This document shows, piece by piece, positions 1 to 11,642 of a stretch of 64,000 nt of DNA; the first letter of the stretch is position 1; each line of letters begins with the position of its first letter. Made by a program: the position numbers and the translations under genes. Origin of the DNA: Toxoplasma gondii ME49 (lineage: Eukaryota > Apicomplexa > Conoidasida > Eucoccidiorida > Sarcocystidae); contig NC_031478.1 in the NCBI RefSeq assembly GCF_000006565.2, positions 3,615,127 to 3,679,126 on the forward strand, written 5' to 3'. Below the pieces are notes generated by a model, which saw only the letters and a list, made by a program, of their open reading frames with translations, was not told the origin of the DNA and made no database searches.

Positions 1-169
1 AAATGATGCAAGTTCACTTCGTCTGGCAAGTGTACCTACCGGATGTGTACGCTTTCTCGTCCACTCTTTCCCTCCGACCAATCCAGAACACCGAGACCAC
101 TGGTTTGTTCGATTTCCACGCGAGCATCACTTCATCTTTATCATTTCCCCATGCTCCGTTTCCATGCAG

Positions 170-3100
170 GCTCGAGCAATGCGGCAAGAGGAAGAAGTGA
201 CTCTGGACCTAGTTCGGGCACAGCGGGACCGGATCGAGTATCTGCAGAAGGAACTGCGACAGCTTTCGCAGAATTTCGTGAGCTGCATTTCCTCTTATCT
301 GAATTCCGCATGCATCGCTTTTTCAGATTGTTCGACACAGTCTCCTGCCGGGGAGTGTTTTCTCTCTCGACGCTAACTGTCGCGGTTCCATGTGTTTGCC
401 CCAGCGTGCCAGTTTGTTAGCTGCCTTCCAAGTCTGTTTCGAGAGGCTTCACAGTATTGCTTTCTCCATTGAGTTTGTGTGTCTGCAGTACCGCTGAAGA
501 TATGAGTTTGCCACATGTGGATAACATTTTTTTCTGCATTTTAGCAATAACGACGAAGTACGCAAACCACCCGATAGTACCTGGTGGTGAACATTTCTAG
601 TTCCGCGTTTTTGTATATGCGTACGATGGTAGACGCGCGTCCGGAGAATCACCTCCTCTGTTGGCGCAGCATTTTGTTTCGGTTCGACTGCTTGCAGAGA
701 CAAGTGTGTGCAAGTCAAGCTCTAAACCAGGAGGCGCGGTCGAAGGCAGTTCACCAGGCACAGGAAGAGTCACGGCTTCTCCTTCAGGTGATTGTTCACT
801 CTCCCAATTTGTGTGCCTACATCCGGATGCATGTACTCAACTGGCGCCTTCATCCATACAGGTGGAAATGTTTATCTCTACGTGTAGTCAGTGTGTGCCT
901 GCGTACCTTTGTCTTGTATGCGTTTCCAACCGTGTGACGTCTGGCAAGTGGATAAGCCTTTTTACAGCAAAGAAACGTATACAGTCTTTGTTGAGGCTGC
1001 TTTAAGCTTTCATCCTGTTCGACGCCTAAGCCGCTTTCCCTTTCTCTGCCAAAGAGCACATTTCGTCTGACAACCACCCCGTTCCTCTTCCTTCCTCCCT
1101 CTCGTCTGCTGCCCCGTCTTGCCTCATCTGCCGCCTTGTGCTTTCGCGTCCGCAAGCCGACTGCGTCATCCGGCTCCCCTCGGATGCCGGTGCGTCTGTC
1201 TGCGTTTGCTGCGTTCCCTGTCTCGATTCAGCATTTGTCTGTTTTATCTCGCACAACAGGTTGTGCTTTTGCCTTCTTGGATTGGACACTCTTTTAGCGT
1301 ATAGATTACGCAGCTCCGAAACTGTATTCACTGAGTTTGACAAGCCTCCACGCCAACACTAGAGATGTCGTTTTGACCTGTATTTACATCAAGCGACGCT
1401 TGTCACTTCCATGTATCTATCTAGCTCACTTTGTAGTTTGGACTAGACGAAAGCAGCTCACGAATGGCGCTAGGAAACAGGAGATCGAATACCTGTAGGT
1501 TTGCTCCATATTCACTCTCGATGTTGGTGTGGCATACTACGCGGATCGCGGTTACCACTCGAAGTAACAAGGAGAAAAGGAGAAGTACTCAGATGCTAGC
1601 GTGACCAGTCTCGTCCTGAGACTACTGCTTCTTCGTCTCAATCGAAGTCGAGTGGCTTGAGAGTTTTGTTTCTTGCAGACCTCCCAAGAGAACACGGAAC
1701 TTCAGGCACGCGCGCATGCACTGGCCGCGCAGTGTGAAGCGGCGCAGCAAGCGGAAAAGCATTTGAGTGAGAAAGTCAGTGCTCTGGAGCGAGTGCAGAA
1801 AACTCTTCAGGCTCAGCTGGTGGCTGCCGAGGCGAAGGGAAAGGACTATGCGGCCCAGCTGGCCGAAACAAAAAAGGCTGTAGAGTCCATTCAGTTCCAA
1901 GCTCGCGCGGCCGAGGCCGCGGTGAAATGTGAAGAGGCAACTCGCAAGCAGTACGAAGATCGGATCGCCGAACTGGAGCACCAAGTTGCCGAGTACACGA
2001 CACGGCTTTCAGCCGCGCAAGAGGAAACGAAGAAACTTGTACTTGAGAACACGAAGGCGAAAACCCAAGTGGCGATCGCAGCCGCCAAAGCCGAGGTGAA
2101 AGCCAAGGCTTCATCCGCGGCGGTGGAGAAGGTGGCGGGAGAGGACGAGGCGCTCACAATGGAGAAGTTTCGCGCGAAAATGAAGGAGGAAGGGGCGGCG
2201 GCGAGGCGGCAGTTCGAGGCGAAGCTCCAGGAGGCGGAAGAACGGTACAGAAAGGACATTTCAGACGTCCGCGAACTGCTGGAGAAGGAGCGCACGCAGT
2301 GGATTCTTCAGAGCGAGGAAGAGAAGCGGCAGCTGCTCGCACAAGCCGAGAGCGAGAAAGAGCATGTGAAGCGACGCGTGCAGGAGGAGTTTGCGGCGCA
2401 GATTCGGGCGGCAGAAACGCAAGCGAAGGAGAGGAAGATGGACGCGCGAGAGGCGACGGCCAAGCTGCAGGCCGAGAATGAGGCCCTTCAGAAGGCGAAG
2501 GTAGCCCTGGAGGAGGCAGCGAAGCGTGAAAAAGAAGAGCGCGAGCAGGAGCGACAGGAGAGACAGAAGGTTCAGGAGCGGATGAGCCAGATGGAGGAGG
2601 AAGTGGTGCGTCTCAGGAACGAACGCGACGAGAAGGCTGTACAGGACCAGCAGCCGGGGGAGAAGAAGCTGGTCAGCGTGGAAGTGGAAGCGCTATCAAA
2701 GGAAGCGGAAAACTTGCGGCAGAAAGTGGCCATCCTTGAGAAGGAACAGAAGAAACTTGAAACAGAGAAACTCGGGCTGGAACGCGAGAATGCCAGACTG
2801 CAAGAGGAACTCGGCGAAGATGTGGCGAGCACCTTTGCCAGCGAAGGGGATGTCATGTCCGCCGGCAAGGCGAAGTCAAAGGAAGTGCACGACCTGGAGG
2901 ACGAGCTGGAGAAAACCCGTGAAGAGGTGCAAAAGTGGAAGAGACGGGCGGTGCACGAGAGACAGAGGCGAAAGTCAGAGCAAGCAATTGGAGAAACGGA
3001 CGACGAGAGCGGAGACGAGGCCAAGGCGGAACCGGAGGGAGGTGCAACATTCGACGAGGAAGAAGGCAAGGAGGAACAAGCAAGAACAGAGATAGCTGAG

Positions 3101-4133
3101 TTAACTACCGACGAAGCAGACAGTGGCGAGCTGCACTCACTAGGCGAAGAGGAGCTCGTGAAGAGACTCGAAACTATGCGCGAAAAACTCAAGACAGCCA
3201 GGTCGGTGTACATGGAGCTTGTGCAGAAGTACAACACCCTCGTCAAAAAGTACAACAAACTCATCGACGTTGTCGCAGCCATGGACCCAAGGTAAGATCG
3301 AGGAAAGCAACGGTGCGTTTCGGACTGCAACGGTATAAGCTGGGCACAAAGGCCTCCTCACACACGCGACGTGCGTCTTCGTTGCCGGGTCTCTCTCGAA
3401 TCAACGCCACAGCAAGCGACATCTGTGCAAGCTGTCAGTTCTGGCCCTCTCTGTTTGTCCTCGGCATTTCCATTCCTCAACGGAATGCGTTCATTCCGTC
3501 GTTTCCGTATCTTGGGTTCCTCACAAGTCCCCTCTCCGACTGTGAGGACCCGCACGGCAAACAGCTATTCCCTGCCAGAGATGTTTCGAGTTGTTCCGAT
3601 ACTGCGATGTGTAGCATCGTATCGGTGATTATCTGCATCGGCTTGAAAGCAGCAAAACACAGAAACAACACAGGGGGTTGTGCACATAGCCATCCCAATT
3701 CACTTACCCTCGTTGCACTCTGGTTCTAGGAAACCAAGCACGCATACAACTGTTTTTTCGCTCTGTTCGTTTCCGCCTTCGGCTGGGAATTCGCATCGAG
3801 AGAGCATGAGAGCAGAAGTCCACGTGCTTAACAGAAACAAGGATAACTGGTGGTAGCCAGTCGTTCCTTTCGTGTGTGATATAGGCATTATTTCGCACAC
3901 CTGAAATAGACGACGATAGTCAAACGAGAAACACAAGGGTCTGCTCTCGCTTCCACAGTCCACGCGAAAAAGCCCGTTTTCCGCTACTTGGCGATATATG
4001 GTAAAAGCTGTTTTCGTGTCCGTGCGTTTGGCTTCACAGGAAGAGGGAAAAGCACAAGGAAGCGGTGAAGACAAAGCAGGACATGCCGCTCGAGGATGAA
4101 AGTGGAGGCGGAATATTCAGCTTTTTCTGGTAG
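170..4133 (+). CDS. Coiled-coil protein, C-terminal part (5' end outside window)
   Basis: Four exons are visible: 170-277, 698-787, 1679-3291 and 4040-4133 (TAG). Their phases agree (0, 0, 2), giving 634 residues in one frame. Acceptors (tccatgcag, gcttgcag, tttcttgcag, cttcacag) and donors (gtgagc, gtgatt, gtaaga) are normal. The first exon opens directly at an acceptor with no start codon, so the N-terminus lies upstream of the window. The protein is almost entirely charged heptad-type sequence rich in Glu, Lys, Ala, Gln and Arg, as in long coiled coils. A short acidic break sits near 2995-3130. The tail is a basic stretch followed by an abrupt Gly-Gly-Gly-Ile-Phe-Ser-Phe-Phe-Trp end. I recognise no family; a structural or tethering role is inference only. 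The gene converges with the giant minus-strand gene. A further small exon inside the 788-1678 intron cannot be excluded. Confidence 0.8.
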
Positions 4134-6743
4134 CCTGGGGATCGACGAAGCCGTACAAAGCTGACGTTAAGAACATAAAGATCATAGCCACGCCATGTAC
4201 TGTAGTTACCACATTATCGGTCTTTTAATTTCCATGAATGGAGTCACCTTGGAATGTCTTTGCTCACGTTGTCAGTTCACATTCGTCTTGTTGCACTAGT
4301 CCACTGTATAGATCCTCACACACGTTAAATTTACTGATCTCGTCAGGCTTGCTTTTCAGGGAGAGACTCTTGCACGCACAGACAGGCGCAAACCTCACAG
4401 AGGACGTCAAATAGGAACGCAGAGAGCACGGGAGTCCCGCAGAACCTGCTGACGTCGAGGAGACAAACGAGCGTCGTAATGCTCTGGAATTGGACAAAGC
4501 ATTTTTCCTCGTGTACCCAAGCGTAGGCGCAGAAGGGCGGTTTTGGTCTGCCTAGTTCTCTCTAGGGGCTCTAGTGTCCATCTAGAACACTGAGGGGGGC
4601 ATTGTGATGCCTTTGCGTGTGCTGCTTTTTCCAAGAACAGTTGAATGCCGTGGTAGCTATAGGCAGTTCTCATGAGTCCGCATTTATAAAGACTAGACAG
4701 CATTCCGGTTTATCAGGAACAGGACCAGAAGCTTTTGTTCTGCGTGTTAGAGCGGATACAACGACAGCCCAGATTTCCATGAGACGAGATTAAAAGGGAG
4801 GCTTGAGAAATCGGGGTCTTTGTCTCGAGTGGTCAGTTTATTTATTCACCCGTGTTTTCTGGGTTGTTCCTGTGACCGATAGTGTCCGCCACGGACGGAA
4901 CGTCAGGTGAAAAACGATCGTTTCCATTAATTGCGTCTCATCAAGGGAGTTTCACTGCGGTGGGACAGAAGTTTAGGGAAGGGTTTATTCATCCTGACTG
5001 TGGTTCGTCGTTTTTTTGATATCTAGGAAAACAACGCCTGTAAAAAGCTGTACGGCCTTAATTATCCTTTTGGCAGTCGCTTTCCTAGTGTGGGGCACGT
5101 CAGATTAGGATTGTGTTTGCAATCTCATCGACAATTTGTGGATTTGTCCCTACAGTAAAGCTACGGTCAATATGACAGAGAGGATTCTGTGAGCAGCGCA
5201 GAGCTCTGCCTAGTCTACAGCAGAAATGCTGGATGGGAGAGACGAGACCAGGAAGAAATCTTTGACGAGCTTGCAGTTTTATCTGCTCATGCCAGCATTT
5301 TTGTCGCTCGAAAACGAACACCCGCGTCACCCTATCAGAGTGTAGAAAGTTCGAGAGGGATGCTCCAGCGTGGACCGTCTAGGAACAGTGTTTCATTTCT
5401 CGTGACATATAATGCCGCCTTTCCGGTCTGAACTCCGTGCACGTAACGTTGGCTTTTCGACGCGAGTGCCACGTCGACAAACCGAGCAGCGACATACAGA
5501 AGCGAGAAAGCGCGTTGCCTTTACTTTCGAGAATTGTGGCTTCTCTCCGTGGCTGAGACGGATCCGAGTCGCGCAAATGGTTTACAAGAGGCACACAATA
5601 ACAGTTGTCACGAGAAACGACACGCGTTACGTAGGCACCTTGCTCTTCGAGCAAGTGCTGTTTCTTAGATCAGCAATTCTGACTGGCAGAAGCGGCCTTC
5701 GCGCAAAGGCAGAGAAAGGGAACACCACTGAAACACCGTATTTCGCGCTCTCTAGAGAGCTGTTTCGCTCGCCTTGGTAGAGCCAGGTAGAGAGGCAGCA
5801 GTTTGTCGCCGTTCAAACGGAAGCAATTTCGAAAGTGGCTTACCTGTCTTCTTTCCAAGAAAAGGCGTTTTGCGTGTCACCTCTCCAAGCGTAACGCACG
5901 ACGACGGGAGCGAAGAGTTCGAAGAGAGACAAAAAGACGCGCGACCAAAGCATAATGTTTCGGGAATCCTACGGGAACGTCCTCGTGCCACTCTCCACGA
6001 TCCAAAGTAGAGCCTCCCATTTCATGACACGTGGAATGTTCTTGAAAGAGAGGCGGGTGGCTGTCGTTTCCGTGACAGGGAAATGCCGAATCGGACATTT
6101 AAGGCAAAGTGAGGGAGAGACTCTCTTCAGAACTTCCTAGGAACTCAAGGAGCGACGAATTGACTGGCAACATGTCCCCACTTTGTGACTAGGGGAAGCA
6201 AACGCGCACCAACTGTACGTTCCCAACTATCCGTTGTTTATCGTTCATCCGCGACACGCGTGCTAGCGCCTCCTGCCCTTCGCTTTCGTCTCCTCACGAG
6301 TTCCTTCTGTTTACGCGGTGTACACAGACTTCCGGAGCATCCCTCTGTGTGTGTGTGTCGTTGTGTTTCTCGTCCGTGCCCTCACGCGCGTATAAACGCT
6401 TTTATTTCTCGCCCGCGTTTCTCTTCCACCGTATCGCAGTCTGACCGCCAAAACCCCACCAAGATGGCGAAACACCAGCTGGACGTTCTGTCATTTTTTT
6501 GAGAGCTTCAGCGAGCCTGAAAACTCAATCGACGCTTGCCTGGTGTGTGCCTCTGTTGTGGTATTTCCTTTCCCCTTATCGGGCCAACTCCTGCCGCCTC
6601 TTATCATTCGCGCTGAGGCAACCCTCTCCGTTCTCAATGTCTTGACTGCTCTGAACCCCCTTCTTCGGTTTGCACCTCGCATTCACCTTTGCGCTCTCTC
6701 GCCTTCTCTCTAGAAGATTCCTCTTTCTGCACCTGGTCTTGAT
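4134..6743. other. Intergenic region between convergent genes
   Basis: This stretch should hold the 3' UTR of the coiled-coil gene and that of the giant minus-strand gene. Only short open frames are present and none has a consistent exon structure. An ATG in good context (accaagATGG, 6463) opens a frame of only 12 codons. I see no RNA gene or mobile element. Confidence 0.5.
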
Positions 6744-9700
6744 CTATCCACGCGCGCGCTTCTCGTCTCTGAAAAGAGCCCGTTTGTCTCCTTCGCCTTT
6801 TTGTCGCGTCGCCCACTCCGCTGCAAGGACCTCGCCGGCAAGGCCGGAACACGAGGCAGTCGGCAAACGCTGGAACTCGAGGGCAGAAAAGGCACCTCTG
6901 GAGTTACGGAGAAGACTGGCAGGCGTCAGTGAACAGTGGGGTAAAGGGATGGCTGCGACGCGTTGGTCTTCGAGAGTCGCAGACGAGGAAAAGCATCTGC
7001 TGTAGCGGGCTGTCTTGTCTTCTGGAGTCAATGTCACAGCTTTAGGAGCCGGTGGCTGACGAAACGCAGGACACGCGAACAAGGGAGAGAACGGTGAAGA
7101 GCCAGACACGAACGAGGGACGAGCTGCAGACGTGAGGGGCCGGAGAACGGACGCATACTTACCTTCTCCTCCTGCTTCAAAGGTCTTGCGCAGGAACTGA
7201 AAGAACCTCTGTGAGTCGTCTCCATGTCCCTCTGAGGCAGCGCTGCGACAAGGAAACGCGCGGCCTTTCTCGTTCAGTTTCCCCGGAGAAGCCGAGACCA
7301 AGGACGAGACAGGGCCGCGTTGCGCCGCTCGGGCGAGTCGAAGTTTGGCCTTCACGAGGCGCATGCTGTCGACTGGGTCGTCGGGAAGACGCTCGCAAGG
7401 CGGGGAAGACAAAGACGAAGAAGCGAGTGAATGAACCTCGACGGGAGAAGAAACGGAAGAGCCAGCAAAAGACTCAGGCGTTGTCGTGGAACGTAAAGCG
7501 CGGCAAGGCGTGGAGTCTGACAAACACCACAAGTTCCGCGGCGTCGAGAAAACTTGGAACGACGAAGGAAGCGAAGCGGGAGAGATGATTGGAGTTTTGG
7601 AGGGGACCGGTGAGACGCCCGCGCGCATGATGGGTCTTCTTTGGAAGGCCATATTTGGAAGAGAGACCCTTTGAGGCTCGCGCCCAGACGCCAGGGAGAG
7701 ACGACAGTGACCTCCGTCGCCGCGCTTCTCCTCTGGCATGTTCTGTTCCCTTCTCTCTGCTGAGACATCGCTGCCTGCACGGCGAGGACCTGTCGAGGGC
7801 ACAGAGACGAAAGCAGATCAGGAAGACAGGTCAGAGGCAAGCTGCAAGTAAGGACGAGTTGGAGGGACGACGACGCCTGCCTCGCCGTCCTCGGGCACCC
7901 GAGCAAGAGAAGGAAAGGCAGAACGAACGAAAGCGGGAGACGAATCAGAAAACGACAGAAACGAGGATGGAAAGGGAAGCAGTTGAGGGGAACTCGGTAC
8001 CGATTTCCAGCTTGGCGAGCGAGCAGCGACGTGTCTCTCTTCCTCACCTCTCTGGCGAAGTCCTGATGCAGGTTTGTGGGGACAGACGGACGAAGGCGCC
8101 GAGGGAGAAGAGGAAGCAGGACGAGAAGATGAACCTGCAGAGATACGCGAAGGCTGACGGAGAGAGGCAGGCGACGAGGGCCTGGATGCTGAACCTTCGC
8201 GTTCGCTCCTCCTGCATAAGCGTTCTGCACCCTGTCGCTCGCGAGAACTTTTCCTCTCTCGCTGTCGCAGATTTCTGGCCTCTTTGGGGGACAAAACGGA
8301 CTGAGAAAGAAGCGTCTGAATCCGCGTTGAACGAGAACCGCAACGTTCCCTCTCACGGCTCTTTGTTATTTCTTCGTTTGATAACTCCGTCTGGTCTCGC
8401 GAACCGTCGTTCCCAACCACCCTCGGGCTCCGAGAAAAATGCGTCGCGTGTCTCAACAGAAGTTCTGGCAGCCCCCTGAGGCGCGCGAGAGAAGGCCGCT
8501 TTAGTCCGGAGGAACGGACAGATCCAGGTGTCTCCTGCGTCTCTTCGGAACCCAGTTTGTGTCGATCCAGCATGCTATTTGAGCCTTCTTTTCTCTCACC
8601 TGGATGTCGAGTTCTACCTTTTCTCTCATTCTTTGCTGGTTCCCCACTCTCCCTCGCTTCCTCATGGGAAGCTACCAGAGAGGGACCAGGATGGGCGAGA
8701 GGCTTTTCGACAACGTACGTTTTAGAGTCAGACGCAGAGTTCGAACGTCCCAGGAAACAGACTTTTCTAAACTTCTCGATGTCCCCTGCATGCCTCCATT
8801 CCTCGATTTTTGCCCGGGTCGTGACAGCTTCTTTTGCTGGGTGTCTCTCCCGCCCGGGCGCGTGCCTCCGTTCGGCTCCGCCTCGGCGACTCCTCGTACG
8901 GCCCCAGCCGCCAGCCTGAGAGCCGAGAGGAGAGCGAAGAAGAGCTCTGGGGTGTACTTCCACCTCCCGTTGTCCAGCTGGTACTTCTGTGGCGACGTAC
9001 AGAAGACCTCCAGGACCCGTCGCACAAAGAGGCGACAGCGTGTACATGCCTTCTTCTGTTGCTTGGATGGCGCAAGTTCGAGTCTGTGGCTCCGCTGAAG
9101 TGTCTTGGCATTTCTCTCCTTCGTTTGCTTCCCAAATGCAGACTGAAGAGCCAAGCCACATGTGCGACGCTGTCTCGGCGGAGTCGCTGGTGAGAAGCCT
9201 CTCGGGTGGAGGCTCGCGCGCCTTGCCCGCACTGTCTCCATCGCGGACCTCGCTGTGGGGTGGGCACGAAGGAGCTTCGTCGCCAGCGTCGGCCAGCCTC
9301 TTGTTGACATGCCCATTCGCGACAACGTCACATGCAGATTCTTTTGTGTGTGTGTCTCCGAGTGCTCCAGCGGCGTCCAGAGTCTCGTCGCTTGTCTTTG
9401 TCGCCGTTTCTTCTCTTCCCGTCTCGCTCGCAGCCCTCTCCACGTTCTGATGCCCACTTAAGCATAGCAGTCTGTCCTTGACGGTCGAAGCAGAAGAGGC
9501 AAACTGAGCCGGTAGGTCACTCTCGTCGCACCCGAAAGAAGAAGAGGAAGGAGTAGAGGAAGAAGGACCCCAAGAGAGAGACGGGACAGACGAAGAAGAC
9601 GAGAAAGACAGAATCATAGACGAGGTGGAGCAGGAAGATGCAGAAGAGGAAGAAGAAACGCACACAGACGAGGCAGAAGAGGAAGAAGACGACAGAGAAG

Positions 9701-11607
9701 AAGACGGCGCCCTAGACCTGGGCAAGGTTAACTTCATCTGAGGAACCCCCTTTGACACAGACTCAGTTTCTGGACTCTGTCGTGTCTCCGAAGATAAGTT
9801 GGAGTAGAAAGAAGCCTCAGGCGCAGAGGTGTGAGCTGCGCCTGCACGTTCAGACGGCTGCGGAGAAAAGTCGATGGCAAATGTAAATTCAGAGCAAGCT
9901 GGCGATGCGAGAGGGTCCGCCTCAGGTGTCTTCAAACCCGACTGCCGAAAGGGACGCTTGCCGGAGATCGAAGAAGAGAGTTCTTGAAGGGTGAAACTCC
10001 CCATGATTGACTCCTGTTCTTCCTCTGTTTCTTGTGAATCTTCTGACAACAATGGTGGGGGTTTGCTTCGCTCTTCAGATACTCGCGTTTCCCCCTGCAA
10101 CAGTGAAGGCTGCAGAGCGCCTTGTTTCTTATCTGGATCGCTCTCCCCTTTCGCGTCTTCTCCATGGCCTGTCTGCCTCTCCCCCAGGGGTTCGTATCTG
10201 TCTCCTGTTTCCTTGCCCACGGGTCTGTCGTCGGGAGTATGGACAGCCGTGAGGGCGGAAGAACGAGGTGCTGGCGCATGCTCTTGCTCGTTTATTCCTG
10301 TCCCTGGTTCTGTCGGTTTCTTCTCATACACTTCTTCTTCATTCTGACATGGACCGTTTTGAGTTCCTGAAGCCATTCGTCCCTCGTCTGCCGGTTCGGG
10401 GACTTCAACGCTCCTTCCTTCTCCGGATTCCGACGCCTTGGGACTGTCGTCGATTTGCAAAGCTACCGCGTCCTCCTTCAATTCGCTCTTACCCAAGGCG
10501 TTCTCAGAGCTACTGGCAGAAGCGAAAGGGGGCAATGAGGCCGACGTTCTAAAGGCCGATGCAAAGCAGTGACAGCCTAAGGCAGAGCGACTCTCTCTAC
10601 TCGATTCAAGTACCGTAGCTTCCTCCACTTCTTCTGGTCTCTCTCTCGTCTCTTCCTCTTGCTTCGTCTCTCTCTCTTTCAGCTTCTTCGCTCCCCCCCC
10701 TCGTTCCTCTTCTTCTCCACCTTCTGCACAGAAAAGAGGCTCTTCCACCTTCCCTGCCTCCCCATGTTCTTCCTCCTTCGTTTGGGTTTCCTCGGGATTT
10801 CTCGCTTCTGTTCGGCGACGTGCAGAAGAAGGCAAAGCGCGCGCCAGAGGCGAAGCTGGCCCGGTTGCTGCTTTCTCCTCTCTCTGGGGAAGCTGCCTCA
10901 AGGTCCTCCTTCTCGGTTGGATTTCTCCTGTCTCGCCGTCTCCGTCTCCCCTGCGGCAGGGGGGCGAGCCAGCCGAGGAAAAGGCTCTGCGCCTTGCCGT
11001 CGGACATCTGCGGGGTGTACTGGCAGAGAAAAAGCGACAGTCGGCGAAGAAAGAGGGGACTGCCCCAGTGAAGGCAGAGCGCAAGGTTTGAACGCGTTGC
11101 GCCAATTCTTGCCGCTCGAGTGCGCCCTCTTCAGTCTCTCCACCTTCGACTTCTGCTTGTCTTCGCTCGCAAACCAAGGGGAGAAAGCACCGTCGAGGCG
11201 ACATAGCAGCGCCTCTGGGGCGCCAGAAAGTCGGAGGTGAAGACGCCGCCTCCCCTCCGTCGAAAGCGGCAGAAGTCACGGGCTGCAAACAATGGAATAC
11301 GCTGAAGAGCCGAGACGCGGAAGAGAGACACGCGAGACAAAACGCATGCAGAAAGAGAGAGAAACGACGCAGGAACTCGTGGGCAAACTCCTCCAGAGAG
11401 AGTGTGTAGCTGTCAGTATCCTGCAGCCACAATCATGAAGATTCTGAACGTTCTGTTCGGAGAAACGCGACTGCGTAAACTGTGAAGCTGACCTACAGGG
11501 ATTCGTTCCGTCGACGTGCATGCGGTGATCAAAACATCTGCCTTTCTAGTCGCTTCGATGCGTTCTTCTACAATCATGCATCCGCATCTGCATGTATGAG
11601 TGCATGT

Positions 11608-11642
<35 letters not shown>

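Noticed and set aside
2572..3330. Minus-strand Ser-rich frame of 252 residues
   Set aside because: It is the complement of the Glu/Lys-rich coiled-coil exon, which has flanking splice sites on the plus strand.
6463..6501. ATG in strong context followed by 12 codons, suggesting a plus-strand first exon
   Set aside because: The frame ends at TGA without a usable donor, and no plus-strand continuation was found.
6670..7005. Plus-strand 111-residue frame opposite the 3' end of the giant gene
   Set aside because: It has no ATG in good context and no splice partners. It overlaps a minus-strand frame that continues the giant gene.
11421..11432. Acceptor gctgcag as the start of the third giant-gene exon
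   Set aside because: It is phase 0, whereas the only reasonable donor (11858) is phase 2. The pyrimidine-rich acceptor at 11302 fits the phase.
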